This document shows, in pieces, positions 5,189 to 5,908 of a stretch of 5,908 nucleotides of DNA. Below the pieces are notes generated by a model. The model saw nothing but the letters and a program-made list of their open reading frames with translations, was not told where the DNA came from and made no database searches. The stretch lies in the NCBI GenBank assembly GCA_964432995.1, contig CAYSPU010000316.1:1-5908 (forward strand), in the 5' to 3' direction. The number at the start of each line of letters is the position of its first letter. Position 1 is the stretch's first letter. A program made the position numbers and the translations under genes. The stretch is from CAYSPU01 sp964432995. GTDB lineage: Bacteria; Verrucomicrobiota; Verrucomicrobiia; Limisphaerales; JAHDYP01.

Positions 5189-5908
5189 CCCCAGATCTCC
5201 GCCTCCCGCAACTGCCGCAGCAGCAATTGCTCGAGCGACGCGTCGGAGCGGGTGCGGAAGAAGTGGATTCCGCGCGCCTGACAGTATTCGCGCAATCGTT
5301 GGCAGAAGTTCGCGACCGTCTGCTGGTAGGCCTTCAGGCGGTAACGCCCGAACGTGACTTCCTGCTGCGCCCCCGTCTCCGCATCCACCAGGCGGAGATC
5401 GCCGTAGGTCGCGGGCGCCACTTCCTCCGGGGAGAGGATCTGCACGGCACTGATCTGGAACCCGCGGCCCAGCAGGGCCGACAACCCGCCCTCGTAGCCC
5501 GCCGGATCCAGGAAATCACTGAGCACGACCGCCAGCCCCGTCCGCCGCGTCTGCAGCGCCGCGCGGCGGAGCGCCTCGTTGAAGTCAGCCGCTCCCTGGG
5601 CGGTGAGCTGTTCCAGATTCCGAAAAAGGGTCAGCGCCGATTTCTTGCCGCGGACCGATCGCAGCGCCCCGCGCGCCGCCGCTTCTTCCGGATGGTCCGG
5701 ATAGGGCGTGACCGTCACCCGATCGAACCCGCACAGGGCGACGTAGCCGACCGCCGCCGCCACCTGCTGGGCGAAGAGGAACTTGCGCGGTTCGCCGAAA
5801 GACATCGATTCGCTGGCGTCGAGGAAGATGTGGACCGGGAGTTCGCGTTCCTCCTCATAGAGCTTGAGGAAGAGCCGCTCGAGGCGCCCGTAGAGGTTCC
5901 AGTCCAGA
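5185..5908 (-). CDS. DUF58 domain protein, C-terminal part (start lies beyond right edge)
   Basis: The 240 visible residues begin LDWNLYGRLERLFLKLYEEE, the conserved centre of DUF58, which normally follows a GDD-R-I/L segment. They continue into the VWA-like strand HIFLDASESM, with the DxSxS metal-site pattern at visible residues 30-34. An in-frame ATG at 5805 lies in the middle of this motif, so it is not the true start. Family members are usually about 290-300 residues, so roughly 50 N-terminal residues are missing. TGLAVVLSDFLDP is the later VWA strand with its Asp. The C-terminus (SDASLEQLLLRQLREAEIWG) is complete. The stop overlaps the next gene's start (ATGA). DUF58 proteins are predicted cytoplasmic partners of MoxR AAA+ ATPases; a MoxR gene just upstream is likely but unseen. 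Biochemical function is not established. Confidence 0.93.
   Translation of the reverse strand, partial: LDWNLYGRLERLFLKLYEEERELPVHIFLDASESMSFGEPRKFLFAQQVAAAVGYVALCGFDRVTVTPYPDHPEEAAARGALRSVRGKKSALTLFRNLEQLTAQGAADFNEALRRAALQTRRTGLAVVLSDFLDPAGYEGGLSALLGRGFQISAVQILSPEEVAPATYGDLRLVDAETGAQQEVTFGRYRLKAYQQTVANFCQRLREYCQARGIHFFRTRSDASLEQLLLRQLREAEIWG
5197..5206 (-). promoter_or_regulatory. Ribosome binding site of the BatA/VWA gene
   Basis: GGAGGCGGAG on the minus strand ends 8 bases before the ATG at 5188, inside the end of the DUF58 gene. Either GGAG could pair with the 16S rRNA tail; the nearer one has the better spacing. It fixes the start of the downstream protein. Confidence 0.65.

Noticed and set aside
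3350..5281. Plus-strand open frame of 643 codons opposite the VWA gene
   Set aside because: It is antisense to a clear BatA/VWA gene and reads as an Arg/Gly/His/Gln-rich protein without domains, as expected from the opposite strand of a GC-rich gene with strong codon bias.
5185..5805. Treating the ATG at 5805 as the start of the DUF58 gene
   Set aside because: The reading frame continues to the window edge with the conserved LDWNLYGRLERLFLK segment, and 5805 falls inside the DASESM motif.

Overview
The window is GC-rich bacterial DNA in which every supported gene lies on the minus strand. Three signs suggest a Verrucomicrobiota or related PVC-group genome: an ECF sigma factor of the type expanded in Planctomycetes, Verrucomicrobia and Acidobacteria, a DUF58/BatA-type VWA gene pair, and several palindromic, dispersed-repeat-like elements between genes. 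This assignment is inference from gene style, not from a marker gene.

Read in the direction of transcription (right to left), the window opens with the C-terminal 240 residues of a DUF58 protein (5908-5185). A 611-residue protein with a BatA-like N-terminus and a VWA domain follows (5188-3353). Next come an FbpA-like, membrane-anchored solute-binding protein (3351-2350) and a two-domain FbpB-like ABC permease (2353-548). Junctions are very tight: a 4-base ATGA overlap, a 1-base gap, then another 4-base ATGA overlap. The four genes therefore look like one translationally coupled operon. DUF58 and BatA-like proteins usually sit beside a MoxR AAA+ ATPase, which may lie just beyond the right edge. 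No ABC ATPase is visible.

The permease reading frame does not end where the membrane domain ends (about residue 480). It runs on for about 120 low-hydrophobicity residues through a stretch holding three separate palindromes (850-890, 779-800, 578-619), so its C-terminal tail appears to be encoded by repeat DNA. After a 126-base gap, a partial ECF sigma factor gene (421-1) runs off the left edge.

The most interesting points are the coupling of a VWA/DUF58 module to an iron-type ABC importer, the binding protein's lack of the ferric-binding tyrosine pair, and the repeat-derived permease tail. Nothing here proves a new system, and the plus strand shows no credible gene.
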